Positions 14,501 through 28,340 of a stretch of DNA of 64,000 bases are shown here, one piece after another. Both the position numbers and the translations under genes were made by a program. Position 1 is the first letter of the stretch. Each line of letters begins with the position of its first letter. The stretch lies in assembly GCF_047495875.1 (NCBI RefSeq), contig NC_092462.1, forward strand, positions 36,485,523-36,549,522. The letters run 5' to 3'. The stretch is from Pithys albifrons albifrons (taxonomy: Eukaryota; Chordata; Aves; Passeriformes; Thamnophilidae). The notes beneath the pieces are model-generated. The model saw only the letters and a program-made list of their open reading frames with translations, ran no database searches and was not told where the DNA came from.

Positions 14501-16080
14501 AACATAAACGACATCAGTTCCTGTTACAAGCAACAAAATTCTGAACTGAATATTTGAAAAAATATGATTTCCTGAGTAAAGAGCATAAAGCCACAATAGG
14601 AGATGAAGTTAGAAATAAGCTTTCCTTGACCCCTTTCTGCATTCATAGGTTTCAGTATGAGAAGACAAAACATTTATTGAAATTGCAAACTAATTTGGGA
14701 ATCCATTTCTAGAAACAGCCCACTAGCTATTCTATTTCTCCACTGAAAAAACAATCCACTTCTTAGTGAAAGTAAAAATAAACACAGATATTCCTTAGCC
14801 AACAAAAATTATGTATTTTGAAAACATAGTTCTGTAAAGATAGTTCTCCATTTAAAGGTATTACAGAAAGGTGAGCTGCTCCAATGGACTGAAATACTGA
14901 AAATATACTGTTGTTTTGCTTGCAGAATGTGTACCACGAAATTCACTCTTCTCATCTGTCATGACTGAATTCAAAGAATAGATGGCAACCATGCCCTGTA
15001 ATGCCGGTAGGATGTTTAAATCCTTATTTTCAGCTGTTAATAACTGAAGGAATACACAGAAGACTGGGGAAACATGGAAGCAAGATGAAAGAAAATGCCA
15101 TCAAATCACAACTGTCACAGACTACGCCTAATATTTTCTTCGTTCTTTGAGAATCTTGTTTGATTTCCAAACAATTCCTAGGATACTAACCCACCTTTTC
15201 CCATATTCTTTTTAAGTTCATTGAATGAAAGATTAAAATTTGTAGCTTTATTGGTTCTATGAGAACAATAATTATTAGTAATGAAATCGACATTTCTAGA
15301 ATTCTGTGAAGAATCTAAAAGTGCTTGGGAGATATGCCAGAAATAATCCTCACAGTCCTGAATGGAAGTTCTTCAACTATTTTGGAACTGAACTGTTCTA
15401 AATGTCACATAATACATGGCACACTATATCAAAATAAACAATGAAAAATAAAATACACATTTTAAAATTCCAATAGCACACATAAGGAAGGAAAGTAGAT
15501 GGCACGTGAGTGAACACACATATATTTTGTTCTCACCTCTTGTCTAGTCAACTCCTTCACATCAACTTTTCTATTTTGATGCTCTCCAAAACCTTCCTCA
15601 AACATCAAGCTCTTCAACTTGTTCCTGCAGCCCTTCCTCTCACCTGTAATTCAGTTCCAGTGAGCCAAGAGTCACATGCTTGATCCCATTTCCTCTGTCA
15701 TATTTTATCTAATCAGTATATTGTTACATTCCAAATCTACTACCATAGTTTGTTTTCTTTCAACACCACTATCTCTCTTTCTCCCTTCATTGCTTTGTCC
15801 TTTTGGTTCTTTATCACTCAGCAGTACTGAAATTTCTCTGCTTTTCAGTCATGTCCTCCCAGAGGCCATCTCCCACCCTTTCAATAAGTGATTCCTTTCA
15901 CGCCTCAGCTAGCTGTGTGCTCAGCTCTTCTGCCACCCAACAAAGAAACCCAACAAAGTCTCCCAACAAAGACACCTTTGCCATCTCCTGGACCTGGTTT
16001 GCACCCTACATCAGAACAAGCTCCCAGGGAACTGGTGTAATCACCAGTGTCTAAAACACAAGTGGATGTGACACTCATGA

Positions 16081-16165
16081 TATGGGTTAGTGGACATGGT
16101 GGTATTTGGTCAAAGGTTGGAGTTGACCTTGGAGATCTTTTCCAACATTAGTGATTCTATGATTG
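16081..16165 (+). mobile_element. CR1 3' tail
   Basis: A short fragment with GTGGACATGGTGGT, then GGTTGGAGTTGACCTTGG, and the terminal CCAACATTAGTGATTCTATG, matching the 3' end of a CR1 subfamily. It abuts a pyrimidine-rich region at 15540-16060 that I cannot assign. Confidence 0.85.
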
Positions 16166-19100
16166 ACTTTCTTTGCTCCTGCTCTGGTGCTGGATGAACA
16201 TGTCTGGCAGGAAATCTTCATGTTAGGCTGAATTTTTCCACTACAAACTGTGGGGGTTTTTTCCTTCCTTTAGCTCCACTACCTCAGGAACTCTGCTCAG
16301 GTGACAGACACAGCTTAAGCTCAATAGTATTAGAAGAGCCAAAATTGAACAGAAGCAATATGCAGAATGCAGCGGTGGCCAGTGCCACATTATCGGCACT
16401 AACGTTCTTTAAATTCTGGTCCACAAACTACTAACTGCCTGAAAGATTTTCAAAAATAGCTTGTGAAACACCACAAGAAGATTTTAATCTGCATATGCAT
16501 AATGGCAAGGAAACAAACTGTTATTTTTATCTTCCTCAGTCTATATTTAAAATTTAACCTCATTTTATTGGTCTGCAAATGAGGAATTAATGCATTTTTT
16601 AAAAAATCCTTTATTCACTCTTCTTGGCCTGAAACAAAGTAATAGACATTGCAACTTTTCCCCCACATTTGTAAGTACTGTGGCAATGTTATCTTATATT
16701 CAATGAAAATTCAGATCAGCATTGCTCAACTTTAAGATCTGTCTTCTGAAAGACTATCTGTTCATCTCCTTATTGACAATCCCTGCTCTGCTTAGACCCA
16801 AGACCTAAGAGGATTACAGAACCTGGTGGCAAGACTGAGGGCTTGTTAACTTAATAAGGCTGTGGATTTAAAACTGTGTTAAATTAAACAGTTTTTGAAA
16901 ATGGCTTAAGTCTGCTAGTGTGGATAAGATTTAAGAGTCTCCTCTTAGATCTTTATCTAGCTCATGAAAAAGACCAGTCAGATAGTAGGGCACTGGCACA
17001 CACAAGGGAAGGTTCATGAGACATAGATTTTCTTTTAGCAAGCTCTAAGCTTCAAAATAAAAGCTTCATCGCTACTCAGGGGCACATTACCACAGTACAG
17101 TGAATTCATCTTTACTGGTTTTATTTCAAATAAGCTTCTAGAACAGCTATGCCCTATATATGCCAACTCAGATCGTCATCTGATTATCTTTGACTATTTT
17201 CCATCTTAACACTTCTTAATGTCAGAAGTGCTTCATTCTTCCCCAGTTCTTTTTATATAAATAAAATGCAGACTATAGCCCAATAGACATATTAATAGAG
17301 AACAATTGAAGAGACTTGTTTCAAATTATTCAGTATTGATCTTCTACTGCCTCTGTGCAAGTAAGATCACATTCCTTTTCTTGAGTTCAGCAGCATGAAA
17401 GTCTGTAGGAACGAGTATTTTTGTCTTTAACCAGAGCTTTTCAAAGGCTTGTCTTGTAGAATTGTGGTTCACACAAGACATAACAGTGGTTCAGTTCTTT
17501 AAAAAGCTTTCAGTGCAGATGTATATTTTGAAAGATCAGGTGCTGAGAAGAGGAAGTCAAGCGAGGTAATATTCACATCTTTCCTTTACAAAAAACAGCA
17601 AAGCAGTTACCTCATCTCTCTGCAACACTAATGCCATGAAATAAAATCAGCTTCATTAATAAAGGAACACTGAGGAGTGCTTCAGGTGTTATCAAGTCCA
17701 ACAGGACACTCTCTTGATGCCAGGCTTATCGTATGGGCAGCGTTGACAGCAGTCCTTGACTTCAGAGAGGAGGAGAATGATATCTGTATTAATATTAAAG
17801 CAACGCTGACATGCTTACCTTTCATCAAAATGGATTTATGATTAATAGCATACTTCCCAGCTATTATACTTCGCAGATTTACAGAAAACCTGACAATCTA
17901 TTTTTGACTGAAAAATCTAGGAAGATAGAAAGAACACCAGGCCAGAGCTTTTAGTTCAATTAAAAACAAAGAAACAAAACAATAAGCAGAAATTTACACC
18001 ATATTAAAAAAATTAGATGTGGAAGTCCAAGCATATCAGCAATATTTCAAACAATAACTGTGTGAGAAAGCACACAAGAAAATCTTGTCCTCGATTTTAG
18101 GAGATCAGACACATTCTTACAGGTTTTAGTTTTTTAACACTTGAGAATTTACGTGCTTATACTAGGGGGGCAGAGGGGATTAACCAAGAACCAAATATGA
18201 TAGGAAAAAAAAAGACCTAGACAAGAAATTACTTCAAATTCTGACGTGTTCATACTGTTATGCTACAAAACTTAACTTTGGACAATAACTCACATGCTTG
18301 GGAGGCACAAATGTAAAATGAGTGTGACAGTCCAAAGCTTCTAAGGGTACAGGGATACATAATTTCAATGGTGGATTGCTCATATGCACTACAGTTGACT
18401 TTCACATACCCAGCAGGCTCATATTCTGAGACACTTTGGCAACAGTGACTGTAAATGAAACATTGATTTCTGTGTTGCACTTTCTCTTCACCTGGAGAAT
18501 CCAAAACTGTAGGTTTCCAGGAAACATTGAACGACATTTTAAAGATATGCACATAAGCATCCCATATCAAAAGAATTCAAAATACTGAACTAAGTTTCTC
18601 TCTTTGGAATGACTGTCCTTATGTTTAGAGCATCTTTCTGAGTCCCAGTGATTTCTTGATGTTTTGGAGAATGCAGATGAGAAAACAGACTTAGCGAATC
18701 TCTTCTGTCCTGACCAGCAAGGGGTTTTGTCCCCAGACTGCATGGCAGCCCCAGCAACATCCACGGGAAAGGAATAAGTAAAAGCAGTTCTTCAAACATG
18801 AGCAGTGCAGCAAGGCTCTAACCAGGATGAGCCCCACTGTTCAGTGGAATAGTTAGAGGACAGTTCTGCCATCTCCCCCCTTACACGCAAAAAGACAAAA
18901 GTGCAGAAAAGAGCACTTGGACGTGCAACTCTCCCACCTCAGGGCCATGTGCTTCCTAAAATGAACCCAGCTAACCTCAAATCAGCTATTCTCAGTCCTG
19001 TTCTCTAAAACAACTCTGATTAGCAGTTATGAAAAGCAAAGCAAAGAATTTGATCTAGTTCAACTGACCCAAGAATCCACTGCTGATTTTCCAAGATGAG

Positions 19101-22100
19101 TTTCTGTCTACTAACACAGAGGCATCTTACAGGAAATGAGGTTTAACAGATGCACACTTTTCCTTCGTGAAAGCAGCAATGAGGTGTATGCATGAACAGG
19201 GCTGACCAGATGATACTTCAGCTTTAATTACTGAGATACACTCTTGCCCACACTAGGATGTGCAGATAGGCACTGATTTGAAGGATAAGAAAGGAAAAAA
19301 GAAACTTTCAAATCCCAGAAGGCTAATACAGTAATATTAACCTATACTTTATGTTCTTCATTCATTTGGCAGATTTTAGTCACAAATACCACAACACTGT
19401 CTAGCCCCAATACTTCAAAAGAAATTTTTTTCTTATTGTTTATTTTATGTTCCTTATGTTTGACACAGTCAAGGACAAATTGGACACAAGAGGGAAGAAA
19501 AATATATGTTTTCTTTTTCTTGGAAGTACTAAAGTAAGACCAGAGGCAGGAGAACGTTTGAATAAAGGACAATAATGGAGCCAAAGAAAAGACCAAGGAA
19601 GGTGTTAAGCATATCATAAGGAGCAGACCAAATGTACTGTAAGGGAAAGTCCACCAAAAGAAAGACAAACAACTGAACAGAACAAGTTTCCAGTTTTATT
19701 ATCACAGCTGCAGTTTCAGGCTTTCTCTTTTCTGTAGTCCCTATGCACGCTCTAAACACTGAAGTACCATGTCAAAACTAGCTCAATCAGGCAAAGGAGA
19801 GGGAGATGAAGGATTTCTAGCTGACCCCAATCCACTCAGCCCCTTCAGCTCTTCATACCATACATGACTCCTATTAAGCCACTGTACAAGAGGTACCCAC
19901 TGCAGAATGTCAGACACTGGGCATACAGAAACACAGCACTACTGACTGACTTTTCTGACCAGAGCCTGGATACTGATGCAAAGCAATTTTATTGGCATAC
20001 AATTTCTGTGGTAATGAGAGAAAAATTTCAAGGATTTTTATTATCTTTAAAAAAAAAAAAAACTGCTCCCCTTCACAAGCTCATTAAAAGAAAGGGCTTG
20101 AGACTTCCTTTTTATGCAGAAGTTTAAATTTTCTGAATGATCAAAGCTTTCTGAGTAGAGCAATAACCTGTAATTCACTGGGCACATTAAAGTGGAAGAA
20201 AAAAGACACCATTTTATTTCACATAGGTGGTTTTCAACACATCTACAGAAATGGAGGAATATTAAACTGGAAAATGAAGGGAACTAAAGACAGGGTCTCT
20301 TCTGCCTGAAAACAAAGCAAATATGTAACAGTATCTCCCAGTAATACATACACATACACAAAAGAGTATCTTAAAATTAAAAAGGATTTCAGCATCACAA
20401 TTAAATAATACGGACTTGTTTTTTCATTTATAAATCAGTTTACTTCAAAACCTAATTGCTTTCTAAATAAATTAGTTTCCTAAATAAAGGAATCGCACCT
20501 GTTTGGCAGCTATTTTATCAAGCAGATTAATGTTAATTGGCAGGTTCAAAGTACGGAACTAAGTATTTCTGTGCTACCAACACAATTCACATTAGATACT
20601 CTCTTAATTTTTTTTTAAAACATACTCAAATCTACACACCAGTGTGCCAATCAAATGCAGGTTTCCATAGCTGAAGAGTGTAATAGCAGCTTTCACAGAT
20701 GTTTTAAGTGTCTGGCTTTTCTGTACTGAGGTATTCAAGTGATTGCCTATTAAATATCCTCAAACAAAATTAAATCCTCTTAACAATGTGACACTAGACA
20801 TTGCACCATCTTTGGGACAGGAAATGGATTACAAACAGTGCTCCAGTAAAGTGGAAGTCAACCATTTAGAGTTAACAGCAGGATCTACTGACCTCAGCTG
20901 AGACTGTGGAACCATTGTAAAACACCCTATGGGTATATCCAAAATTAAAAAAGTCAATCTCTGCCCTGGAGAGTATACAGTTCAAATAGTAAGTGAAACA
21001 AAGAAAGTACTATCAGTCATATCTGCAGATGGGAAACAGAGGCACAAAGAGCTTTGAGTGACTCTGTGGAAGGTCATAAAGGATGTCTGTGGCAAAGCCA
21101 GGAACTGAGCCCGGAAGCTCTCAATCCTAGCCCAATGCCTTTGGATACAGTGACAATTCTTCCTTTTACTTATCCTCCCTCTCTCTCTAATTACTTATCT
21201 CTGAAAGGAAACATTAACACTATGAGAGTCAGTCTACTTTCCTTTTGTATTTATAACCTCCATTAAATTTGTCCTAATTTAACATACGATACAACAGTGT
21301 TACACAGAAGTACTTAGAATTGTACAAGCAATTGCAAACATAAAAGCAGCAGGTGTTTCAGCAAGATGAAACAAAACTGTGCACATGTGACTTACAAAGA
21401 CTTCACGAAGTATTTTCTAATGATCACTCCAGAATAAGAATAGGTGCCTATTTCCAGATTCTCAAATGTTACTTGGAAACTTCCCTCACTTCCTTCTTCT
21501 TCCCCCAGCTTTATACATTGAACATGACACCATACGGTATGAAATGTCTCTTTGGTTAGCTGAGGTCAGCTCAAAATCAGGTATCATCAAGTAATGACTC
21601 TCCAGCCTACCATCACAAACAGCAATCATGAAAATAACTACATTAGCCACTGTTTCTTGCATGTTTCTACAACTACCTTTTCCCTTAAAATGGTATACTT
21701 TACAACCTGACCTACTGACAATGGGAGCCTCCTCTAAAAGCCCTTGACCAGTAGATATTGGATATTACATTTCTTTGTACTATTTTACTCCACTAACTCT
21801 TGTTCAGAGACAATTTAAACATCTATTCAGATCTACACCTGCTGCTATGCTTGGCAGTCCCTGCATTTATTTACAATTACCTAATACAGTCATTGATCTA
21901 TGAACACACATTTTCAATCCCACAGCTCTTTTCTAGTCTAAGAAGTTTCCTTTGATATTCAGGTTCTGTCACATCTCAGTAGATCTAAAACAGCAGCAGT
22001 TGTTTTGGCTCCTATTAGTATTTTGCAACCCGCAAACTAGTCAAACTGTGCAATCTGCCACCCTGAGCTCTCTTCTCCAGAGTAGTTAGGATAAAAGAAA

Positions 22101-25100
22101 ACTGATTGCTGGCATCGTCCAGTGAGTCCAGCAGAGAAGTCAGACCTGTCTAAGTCTTCACAGACCAGAAGCTGACCCATTGTCCCTATTACTCCAAGAT
22201 GGGTGTCAAGGTCAAACACCTTGGCTGGGAAAGGAAAATCTGGCTCCATTTATTTTCCCTTCTGGTATTAAAACTGCTTCATCAGTTCCCAGACAAACCT
22301 GCTGGATCACTAATGACCCATGCAGCAGCCGTATGGATGTGGGAATTTAAAATTTTACTGTTGCTTTCCTGTACACAAGCATGAGAATGGACATGAGGGT
22401 TTGCATGACACTGCATCACTGCTAAGCATTAGCAGAAACTCCATGAACAATCTCCTGTTTGTGGCCTTTTCTTTTCTCCTCAGTTTAAAAGAATTTATCA
22501 CTGACATGTGGGAGGATCAGACACGTGTGGTCTTGAACACTTGAACACCTAAGTGACCATTTTCTAATAGCCTGTAATGTTTCTTTACCAGGTCATTTCA
22601 AGAAGACTTCATCGAAAGTGTTACCACCAGAGGTTTCTATCAGTTTTCCCGAGTAAAAACAACACAAAAGGGAAAAGCTTTAGCAATTTCACATTGCACT
22701 GTAACATTTCTTGATAAGGCAAACTTTTGAGTTATTCAAGGTTCTCTTTTGTTAGCAGAGATCATTTGAACCCTTCTCTTAGCTCTTCCTGCCTACATTC
22801 AGTCCAGAAAACAGCTGAAAACCTTATTACAAAATACTTCAAACAGTGATGAGATTTCAGACTATCTAGACAAACTCTGCTCTAGGTTCTGCTGAAAAGG
22901 CAGCCCTAACTTCAGAAATTTGGACTATAAACAAACTACGAGAATCATATATCTTAGGCAAATACAAATTCAAGGGAAAAGTTAAACGCGCATTATCTTA
23001 AATCTACTAAAGAAATCAGAACAGCTCTCCAACTTCTAGCAACTTATACATACAGCTACATTTAAATATACCCTTGTAAAACTGCCATAAGGAACTTAAA
23101 ATAATTCTTGTTTGACACACTTTGTGAAAGTGACAAAATGAATAACATGAGCATAAACTTGAAAGTAAGGACCCTAACATTTTCATGTGCTCTTTTGAAG
23201 GAAGTAAGGCTCATGATCATGCAGTCCCTCAACAGCCCTCAGTAACTTGCTCATTATGACCAGTCCCAAGCAGATATGAAAGCACGCCATGATTCTTACA
23301 GCTGTTCTAAGCTGTCAAGTTAGCTGAAGGTTTTCACTTCAAAAAAAGGAAAAAAAGCACTAAATTTGCATCCATACCAGAGAGTAAGCTGCAGTATGAG
23401 CACAACTACTTTATTTGTTCTCTCAGGCAAGCTGGCTGCTCAGAACAGAAGTGCTGGGCAGTCAGCAAATACAAGCTTTCCATCACATACAGCAAGATGC
23501 TGTCTTTGTCCAACCAGTACCAGGGAAAGGCACAGAAGGCCTTACACATCAAAACAGCAGGGAAATTAAATAGGTTAAGAATTTGCAGGGAGAAATTGCA
23601 GTTGTTAAAGCAGTAAAAACTTATAAGGGTTACAGAGAGAAACAGGGTTACTATAGTGGGGGAGATACAAGGAACAAGATTTGTTAGTGCCCACCACCCA
23701 CACAGCTTCATTAGTTTTAAGACTCAAGGAACCATTTGTTTGTTTATTGCCATGTGTCACCACATACATACAGAGAACGCAATATACTGTGCAGCAACAG
23801 GGCTGGCCACTCCAGGCATTGATACAGCTCAGGAAATCATGCTGCAGTACATGCTGTATTAACCTTCTCTGAAATTATGGCATTCTCTGAAAGGGCATTT
23901 ATGAGCTTAGTGTAACTTCAGGGTATAAGCAGAATGTTTATGACTTGACAGCCTTCATCCATGTTCACTTCATTTAACATAACAGCAACTTTCATTTACT
24001 AGTTCCCCTTCAGCAAAATTAGTTTAGGAAATCTGACTCTGCCACTCATCTAGAAACAGATTTTCCTCTTCAGTTCCCAGAGAGGAACTGTATTTGCAAC
24101 CATCTTTATGTTAGCAAAGCAAATAGGGAATTCACTTCAACACTGTCCATTAAATTGGCATTTTGCTTTCTGGACTTTTTAAAAAACATGTTTCACACAG
24201 AAAAAGGAAAAGTAGTTCATATCTCCACCTTCTTATCCATCAAAGTCTGCTTCTGTTCTTAAAAGTACTGCCTTCCTAGTAAAAAAGGCTCTGGACAAAG
24301 TGGACAAAAGATGAGATCATCATCTTTCCTTGTCTCCCAAAGGAAAGGCAGCACAAGAATGCCTATGAAATTCCAAAAACAAAGATATAATAAGACTTAC
24401 TGTAAAACGCTGAAAACAATATACACGATCAGTTAATCGCATAAGGAATGCACATGGTCACAATTTTAATGGCACACAGTACAGCATAACTAATAAACTG
24501 AAGCAACCTCCCATATGTTATCACTTTCTACTCTGCACAACATCTGGAGATGCAAATGTTGCACAACAGGATCTTATAGAACATTAAAGAAAGAGAGAGA
24601 ATATTCCATATTCAAGTTATTTTTTCTAATAAGGCTTTGAGAAACTCTGAGGTGCAGCCCTTGACATACACTGTTGAACTGCAGACTCTGAAATTACCTG
24701 GTTACTTACAAAGGTCGACTTGAAAATATATAGACAAGTCTTACGGGTATTTAGTTTTGTTTGAAGTTGAGGAGCTTCTACAAATGCAAGGTATCATGAT
24801 AAATACCTTAAAGTTCTGGAGAAGATGAGACTGGTTTTGATACTAATGATGCTTCTTTGTAGAACTTTTTAAGGTTTATGCCTGCTGGGAAAAAAACCCA
24901 CTAAAACCACAAAATCAAACCTTCCACAGAAAAACCCCACAGATCACCTTCTCTCCTCACCATTCAATATATACAGAACAAAACTCACTAACTGGAAGGA
25001 GTTGATAATTATCATTTCTATATTCTAAAGTACAGAACCTAATGAGATCTCTAGTAAAGAGGAGGAAATAATATCATCTAATGGAAAAAACAACTATTTT

Positions 25101-26282
25101 AAATCCTCATGCAAAGTTAAGAGGTGCATCTAAAATCTTTTAGAGATATTTCAATCATGTAAGTGCAACTGAGAAAAATCAATGTAAGGCTTCCTTCACT
25201 GGGTAAGTAAACTAAATAATTCAGGCTACACTTTAAAATAAAGACTAGTCCTGCCAAATGCACATTCAAGCCCTCCCCTTGGAACTCCTCAAGACATTTC
25301 ATTAAAATCACAAACTCCACAGGATGGAAACCACGTAAACCATTCAAAAACTTCAAACACAGGAACTCTGAATATGCAGGCATCACAAACTGGGCAGCAA
25401 AACCTTTCACAGAGGCTGTCCTGCTTTGTCATTAGATAAAACAGAACAAGGTCTGTCATCTCATAAAATTACATTTCCTGACACAGGCTTTAGAAAGAAT
25501 AATCATAATGAGGCTACTGAGTCTTGATTATAAGGTATGACAGAGTCTACAAGCTGCATAGCTTTTAGGAAGAAACTGAATTCTAGATGGAAAACTATGT
25601 CTTCTCATCATGGTACATAGGACTTTCCAAATACCTTAGAAAACAATACCTTGAGGAAAAACTAATTAAAGGAGGGGTGAGGACAGAGTGCAAATAACTT
25701 ACCAGACTGCAGCAACTCAAAAATTTCTTTTTGAAGGAAAAGAAGTAAAAACGTAGCTACTTAGAAGCCAATGGCAAAGTCTTTACCAACTTCAACAGCA
25801 TAACTTGCCTGCTTGTGTTTAACATTTGTTATGTCTATCTCAAAAGAAATTTACCCATAGTAAGAAAGTGCATGAGCCAAAATGAAACCTCTAATCTTGC
25901 AGTTGACAAACTAAGAACAATTTCAAATGTTCTTCTTCAGATATTTATCCTTAATCATTCAACCTTTCCACATAAGTTATCTTGTTCTATGTGACTGTCT
26001 TTTAATAGGATAGACAAGGGTCTGAGATGCTTTTCTTCCCCTTACCTCAAAAACTGAGCTTTAATAAGAAAGTATTATTACTGCTACTTAGATAACAGTA
26101 AACGAATACTGATAGGAACACTGATGTGTTTTGCTTGAAATCTACAGCAATTCTCAAAAATGCGTTATTTTGCCACATTAACTACCAATGCCCTTATCCT
26201 GAAGCAGAGGCCACCAACTGTTTGGAAATGCTGCAGGAAAAGAGAGGAATTCAACAAAACGCTGTCACCACATGGTACTTAC

Positions 26283-26669
26283 CCTTACAGGAGGGCTCCG
26301 TGCTTGCACCCTTTGCTGCTGTCCAGCTTGAGAGCTCTGTAGGTCCTTTGATCCGCAATTAGCTACAGTGCTGATGGGGACCCTTAAAGCATTTGTGCTG
26401 GCAGTCCCACTGCCAGCACTGGGTTTTCGAGGCCTCTGTTTGATACCATCCAGTAGTCTAACAAGCAAAATATTACTGGGGAGTTCGTCAACGCTGCAGT
26501 CCACTAAAGTCCTGCACTCTGGACATCGAAGCTCATTTCGAGAGCTCACAATGCCCAGCAGACACCGTTTACAAAACGTGTGTTGGCAAGGCAAGACTTT
26601 TGCAGAAGCATCAAGGCGTTCTAAGCAAACAGGACACTCCAACAGGTCCAGCAAAGCTGATTCATCCAT
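26283..26669 (-). CDS. SH3RF1: SH3RF1 (POSH) first coding exon, RING domain
   Basis: SH3RF1/POSH is a RING-type E3 ubiquitin ligase and Rac-JNK scaffold acting in the cytoplasm and at the trans-Golgi. This exon encodes residues 1-129. The C3HC4 RING has all eight zinc ligands: C12, C15, C28, H30, C33, C36, C49 and C52. The start [19 protein letters not shown] and the linker ending QARSPPVR match human SH3RF1 closely. The ATG lies in a good context (AAAATGG). Coding stops at phase 0 at donor GTAAGT (26277-26282); the next human residues (GIPQLPCAKALYNY, first SH3 domain) are in an exon outside the window. The four SH3 domains are therefore absent here. SH3RF3 is a paralogue, but the match to SH3RF1 and the NEK1 neighbour argue for SH3RF1. 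Confidence 0.96.
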
Positions 26670-26682
26670 TTTGTTTGTATTA
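26670..26682 (-). other. SH3RF1: SH3RF1 exon 2, 5' UTR part and splice acceptor
   Basis: Upstream of the ATG the minus strand reads a polypyrimidine tract ending TTTTTTCCTTAAG, a good acceptor, leaving 13 nt of untranslated leader in this exon. The rest of the leader must come from a non-coding first exon in the CpG island. Confidence 0.7.
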
Positions 26683-27743
26683 CTTAAGGAAAAAACAAAT
26701 CTGTGCAGAATTTGTGTGTTTTGGGCACTACAAGGATATCATGTTACATCCATTCCTCTTCTGACCATGCTCTAAAATTTAAGGGAAAAAAGGCATTAAT
26801 AAGCCAGAAAAAGAGTCAGCAATACCATTTTATATGAAGATGTTCATACAAAAAGCAAAATAAGAGATCTAGACTAATTCAGTAGATATTTTCAATAAAG
26901 GAAAGAAACATTAAAACAGCAATAATAGCAATCTACATTAATATATCCATTTAAAATATTTTAACAAATGCTAACAGCTAAGGTTTTTAAACCTAAGTCC
27001 CCATCAATTTCAATCTTGAGTGATTTTATTTTCTTCAGTTATTCCAGAACAAAGAGCTATTCCCAGTACAGTATTATAATAAAGCTTACTTTTCATAATT
27101 CTTGATTAACGCACAAGGTTCTCTAAACATTTGTTTGAAATTAGCCTTTTTTTATCACAAGATGGCAAAGGTAATTACAACGGTGTCCAAAATCAGAAAG
27201 TGTACAGCAACAGGGTGTAGAAAGGGGAATTACATTTATGCTGAAACTAAGCCCCTAGTGAACTACATTTCTTCCATTTCTGTGAAAAGTACTGCAGAAC
27301 ATTACACAGATGGGCCCTGAACACAGCCTCCAGCTCACAAGGTTCTAAGCTCACCACAGGCACTGACAAGAGGGTTCATTACAGTGCCGCCTTAAAGCAG
27401 CCCTTCAAAAACTATCGCGAAGTGATTTACAGCAGGAAGTGCTACTGCCATATCGCCAGGACAACACGGTGCTGCGTATGCAGCCACAGCGGCAGGGACG
27501 AGCGGCCACGGCAGCTCCAGCATGCAGCGAGGGGCTGGGAAAAGGGAGGGGAACAAATCCCCCTCCGCTACAGAACCACCCCCTCCAAAAAAAATCATTC
27601 TGCGGGAAGTCACACCAGGCTGCTCCACAGGCAGAAAAAGGCTCGTTGGGCTCGGCAGTGTCCAGCACCGGGTGAAGTTGAGCGTCTCCCGTAGTCCCGC
27701 AGCCGCCGGCGGGAGCGGCTCCCGCGGCTCGTCCCGCACCTAC
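26683..27743 (-). other. SH3RF1: SH3RF1 intron 1 (if the near donor is used)
   Basis: About 1.06 kb lies between the exon 2 acceptor and the closest good donor in the CpG island. It is AT-rich up to about 27300, then GC content rises into the island. No repeat or extra exon is recognised. Confidence 0.55.
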
Positions 27744-28046
27744 CTGCGCTCGGGCTCGGCGCCCGCACCGCCTCCCCAGTGCACGGCTTCGCGTTCCGCG
27801 CTCGCTCCGGGAGCAGCGACCCGCAGGCGGGCGGACCCACAGGCGGCGCGCAGGGTCCCGTCGGGGACACGAGGCGAGTGGGTGCGGGCGGGGCGCGGGG
27901 ACACGGCGTTGTCACCCCGCCCCGGGCGCAGGGAGGGTCGGGCCCACGGCCCCTCGGCCGCGCCGAGCCGCCCCTCGGGGGACTACGGGGGGGTCCCCGG
28001 GGAGCCCGAGCGCCGCCCCCTGCCCGTCCCTCACCCGGCTCTCACC
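27744..28046 (-). other. SH3RF1: Candidate SH3RF1 non-coding exon 1 (alternative donors)
   Basis: Two strong minus-strand donors occur in the island: CAG|GTAGGT, with its last exonic base at 27744, and ACG|GTGAGA, with its last exonic base at 28046. Either could end exon 1, and the transcription start would lie further upstream. The interval marks the span between the two donors; the actual exon boundaries are not determinable from sequence. Confidence 0.4.
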
Positions 28047-28340
28047 GTGTGGCCGCGCCGCCCCCGCTTTGTTCCCGTGCGGAGCCGCCGCCGGCCCCGC
28101 CGGTGCCTCTCCCGCCGCGGCAGCGCCGAGACTCCCGTGCCCTCCCCGCCCCGCCGCGCAGGGGCCGCTGACGCGAGGGGCGGCCCGGCCCGGCACCGCC
28201 CCGCCCGGCACCGCCCGCCGAGGGGCCGCGGGCAGGGAGCGAGGGCGGGCCCGGCGGGGCCCGGGCGGCGGCACCGCCCCCCGCAGGCGGGGACCGGGGG
28301 CTGCCCGTCCTGCCCACTCGCCAGGTGCTGCGGGCGGGGC

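Larger units (their letters stand above)
1..26282 (-). other. SH3RF1: SH3RF1 intron 2, partial
   Basis: The donor GTAAGT at 26277-26282 opens an intron that runs to the window edge. I looked for the exon carrying the first SH3 domain (CAKALYNYEG, VDENWYHGE, FFPTNFV) and did not find it. The interval is AT-rich, with CR1 fragments listed separately, A-runs near 11729-11753 and 20050-20061, and short TA repeats near 2391. Short open frames scattered through it show no recognisable domain. Confidence 0.8.

Noticed and set aside
18250..18570. 106-codon minus-strand frame in the SH3RF1 intron
   Set aside because: It is in the sense direction of SH3RF1 but bears no resemblance to its SH3 domains or linkers; likely chance.
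25117..25410. 97-codon minus-strand frame close to the SH3RF1 exon
   Set aside because: Checked as a possible next SH3RF1 exon; it lacks the GIPQLPCAKALYNYEG sequence expected after the RING exon.
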